A program made the position numbers and the translations under genes. A stretch of DNA of 7,254 bases from an uncultured Armatimonadota bacterium (lineage in GTDB: Bacteria; Armatimonadota; Armatimonadia; Armatimonadales; Armatimonadaceae): NCBI GenBank assembly GCA_903924445.1, contig CAIYBQ010000554.1, positions 1 through 7,254 of the forward strand, given 5' to 3'. Shown here piece after piece: positions 6,031-7,254 of the stretch. A model generated the notes under the pieces. It was given only the letters and a program-made list of their open reading frames with translations, did no database searches and was not told where the DNA came from. Within the stretch, counting starts at the first letter, position 1, and each line of letters begins with the position of its first letter.

Positions 6031-6058
6031 AATAAAAACCCACCGTGCGCAGTGGGTT
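6031..6058 (-). terminator. Intrinsic terminator after tRNA-Pro, directly upstream of purM
   Basis: AACCCAC (6037-6043) and GTGGGTT (6052-6058) form a perfect 7-bp stem with an 8-base loop. On the minus strand TTTTTATT (6038-6031) follows; the last two A-T pairs of the stem overlap the tract. It begins 13 bases after the tRNA 3' end and finishes only 12 bases before the purM ribosome binding site. Confidence 0.8.
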
Positions 6059-6071
6059 GAAAGGGTGAACA

Positions 6072-6145
6072 TCGGGGCGAGAGGATTCCAACCTCCGACC
6101 TCGGCGACCCGAACGCAGCGCTCTGACAAGCTGAACTACATCCCG
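6072..6145 (-). tRNA. tRNA-Pro (anticodon CGG), with atypical positions
   Basis: Read on the minus strand, 74 bases fold as a cloverleaf: acceptor CGGGATG/CGCCCCG with discriminator A, D-stem GTTC/GAGC, anticodon stem CTGCG/CGCCG with loop TTCGGGT (anticodon CGG, reading CCG), a 5-base variable loop and T-stem GGAGG/CCTCT. C1-G72, G35-G36 and the overall sequence fit bacterial tRNA-Pro. The 3' CCA is not encoded. Oddities: an A5-C68 mismatch in the acceptor stem, a T28-C42 mismatch in the anticodon stem, T instead of G at position 19, and the T-loop TTGGAAT with G instead of C at position 56. Positions 19 and 56 normally pair to hold the elbow. It could be a degenerating gene, a lineage-specific variant or a product of sequencing errors. 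A terminator follows it. Confidence 0.82.
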
Positions 6146-6158
6146 GCTATCCCGCCCA

Positions 6159-6174
6159 CTCCACCTGCGTGGAG
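6159..6174. repeat. Perfect short hairpin between tRNA-Pro and the kinase gene
   Basis: CTCCAC (6159-6164) and GTGGAG (6169-6174) form an exact 6-bp stem with a 4-base loop, without a T-tract on either side. It would lie in the 5' leader of the tRNA precursor if transcription starts near 6180, or upstream of the kinase start on the other strand. A leader-RNA or operator role is possible but not shown. Confidence 0.45.
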
Positions 6175-6188
6175 CGTTACCGCGCGAT

Positions 6189-6217
6189 ATTATCACGTGG
6201 CAATGATGCAAGCAAAG
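6189..6217 (-). promoter_or_regulatory. Weak candidate promoter for tRNA-Pro
   Basis: On the minus strand GATAAT (6194-6189) resembles a -10 box. The -35 region (around 6217-6210, TTTGC/TTGCT) is poor. Transcription would start near 6180, about 35 bases before the tRNA. The element overlaps the kinase start, so the two divergent genes may compete. Confidence 0.3.
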
Positions 6218-7111
6218 CCTGTCCCCCACATCATACTGACGATTGACGCAGGCGGAACGACTGTGCGCTTCCGTCTTGAGCGTGATGGTAGCTTGTTCCA
6301 CGATGACTGGTCCGTTCCAGCATCCCCCGATGGACATCCTCCAGCATTTCAGGGTGGTTTACCCCAGCCGGATGTCGTCGTCGCCGGGATCACAAAAGTC
6401 AGCCGTCCAGGCGTAGTAGATGCTTGGAAACGGGCTTTGGAGTTACATTTTCCTGTTGCTCAGCATGTAATCGTCCCTGATTTTGAGCTCGCTGCTGCTG
6501 CATCGATAGACCGTTCGGGTGCGGTGATGCTGCTGGCTGGTACGGGATCGCTCGCGTGCGTGTTTGACGGCAACACCTTGTTGCGAGTTGGTGGGCGTGG
6601 TTGGGAGTATGGTGATGAAGGTTCAGGTGCGTTTATCACAACGGAAGCCGTGAGGCGGTGTGTCCGGGCACTGGATGGGATGCTTCCGACGACTCCGCTG
6701 TTGAATAGAATTGCAGATGTGGCTGAAACGACAGATGCTGGAGCATTTGCGACCTGGGCGCGTAGGCGGGCGGATTTTGACGGGCGAGGCTTTTTGCTTC
6801 CATTGATTGCAGAAGCTGCAGCGGAAGGCGACAGAGATGCCATCAATCTCCTCCACGGCGCAGGTGGGTGGCTAGCCCGATTAGCGCGCACCACGCATCA
6901 AAAAATAGCGTCGAACACAGACATTATCCATATTCGTGCCGTCGGCGGGCTCTGGGAAACCGGACCGTTTATCCAAGATGCAACCGTGGCTGCGCTGCAA
7001 AAGTGGTATGCCACCGTCGACTTTCAACGGTTTACTGGTAGCCATTTGAGCGGTGGACGTCGCTTGGCAGCGAAGTGTGGTACATCGGCAGCTGTTGTAG
7101 AACAGCTCTAA
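6203..7111 (+). CDS. BadF/BadG/BcrA/BcrD-family ATPase, N-acetylglucosamine kinase-like
   Basis: This is an ASKHA-fold sugar kinase of about 302 residues, close to the usual NAGK size. Family members of this shape phosphorylate N-acetylglucosamine or related amino sugars with ATP, often for recycling of cell-wall sugars; the true substrate here is not known. Visible motifs are phosphate-1 loop DAGGTT (15-20), an acidic PDFE segment (92-95) where relatives carry the catalytic Asp, phosphate-2 AGTGS (112-116), GRGWEYGDEGSG (131-142), and a C-terminal AVGGLWETG adenosine-type motif. The loop between GW and GDEGS is about two residues shorter than in many relatives. The start is either ATG 6203 or 6206; both lack a Shine-Dalgarno sequence. 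The frame remains open upstream across the tRNA, but that part is not coding. TATTAT at 6188-6193 could be a -10 box giving a nearly leaderless mRNA. No sugar transporter or murein-recycling gene is next to it. Confidence 0.87.
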   Translation: MMQAKPVPHIILTIDAGGTTVRFRLERDGSLFHDDWSVPASPDGHPPAFQGGLPQPDVVVAGITKVSRPGVVDAWKRALELHFPVAQHVIVPDFELAAAASIDRSGAVMLLAGTGSLACVFDGNTLLRVGGRGWEYGDEGSGAFITTEAVRRCVRALDGMLPTTPLLNRIADVAETTDAGAFATWARRRADFDGRGFLLPLIAEAAAEGDRDAINLLHGAGGWLARLARTTHQKIASNTDIIHIRAVGGLWETGPFIQDATVAALQKWYATVDFQRFTGSHLSGGRRLAAKCGTSAAVVEQL

Positions 7112-7254
7112 GAATCCTATCTGAACACGAGACCAGCTGACGCCATTTGCGACAATTGAGGTGGTGCGCCAGCGGTTTCAATGGCGGATCTTTCCGGCTG
7201 GCTCAGCGACTCACTTGTGCACGGATTGTTCCAGCGACGTGAATCTGGTTAGAG
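7112..7254. other. Terminal stretch without a supportable gene
   Basis: After the kinase stop codon I find no hairpin with a T-tract, no tRNA and no convincing reading frame. A minus-strand frame is open from 7248 to a TAG at 7117-7119 (44 codons) but has no good start and is closed by a TAA at 7249-7251. A plus-strand 23-codon frame begins at an ATG near 7182 and ends at the window edge. Either could be chance. Confidence 0.5.

Noticed and set aside
6003..6031. TTGACA (6031-6026, minus strand) as a -35 box for purM
   Set aside because: A -10 at standard spacing would fall on CCCCAT at the purM start codon, which is not promoter-like.
6065..6202. In-frame N-terminal extension of the kinase to 6065
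   Set aside because: The extension overlaps the tRNA gene and reads as low-likelihood sequence; the nucleotide-binding motif DAGGTT is already near the N-terminus when starting at 6203.
6005..6337. In-frame N-terminal extension of purM to 6337 (111 extra codons)
   Set aside because: It runs through the terminator and tRNA-Pro, has no family counterpart, and the ATG at 6004 has a strong ribosome binding site and a normal PurM N-terminus.
7117..7248. Minus-strand frame as the C-terminal end of a gene entering from the right
   Set aside because: An in-frame TAA at 7249-7251 closes it at the window edge and no credible start or motif is present; it could only be real if that stop is a sequence error.

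Overview
The window is ordinary bacterial chromosome of moderate GC content. It carries seven protein genes and one tRNA gene. The encoded proteins are a Zn-type PriA helicase, a 7Fe ferredoxin, a 2-Cys peroxiredoxin, PurM and a BadF-type sugar kinase, alongside a bacterial tRNA-Pro, -35/-10 promoters and intrinsic terminators. This fits a free-living bacterium that meets oxygen. The ferredoxin resembles the type known from Thermus, Deinococcus, Actinobacteria and Gemmatimonadota, but I cannot assign a phylum from the sequence alone. The window starts exactly at a HindIII site (AAGCTT) inside priA, so the left edge may be a restriction-fragment end.

Layout: (1) 2-2035 (+) is priA without its N-terminus. 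(2) 2066-2473 (-) is a small hotdog-fold thioesterase. It is followed upstream, on the same strand, by a terminator hairpin and the 7Fe ferredoxin gene (2532-2774, -). (3) 2775-3009 is a divergent control region. It holds a strong minus-strand promoter for the ferredoxin and a perfect 7-1-7 palindrome of Fur-family type. (4) 3010-4019 (+) is a two-gene unit of 2-Cys peroxiredoxin plus a small thioredoxin-fold protein, 2 bases apart, ending in a large hairpin. (5) 4106-4888 (+) is a LOG-family (TIGR00730-like) phosphoribohydrolase. It converges on purM (4961-6004, -), with a perfect 10-bp hairpin between them. (6) 6072-6145 (-) is a tRNA-Pro with anticodon CGG and several unusual positions, followed by its own terminator directly upstream of purM. 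(7) 6203-7111 (+) is a BadF/BadG-type ATPase, a likely N-acetylglucosamine-kinase-like protein. The last 143 bases hold no supportable gene.

The clearest functional grouping is the ferredoxin / peroxiredoxin / thioredoxin-like trio around the Fur-type operator. It suggests a small iron- or peroxide-responsive redox locus in which the thioredoxin-like protein may reduce the peroxiredoxin (inference). The other genes are housekeeping: replication restart, purine synthesis, proline tRNA and amino-sugar phosphorylation. I see no phage, transposon, CRISPR array or clear new defence system. The best leads are the Fur-type operator, the degenerate tRNA-Pro, and three terminator-like hairpins that sit directly against the start of the next gene.
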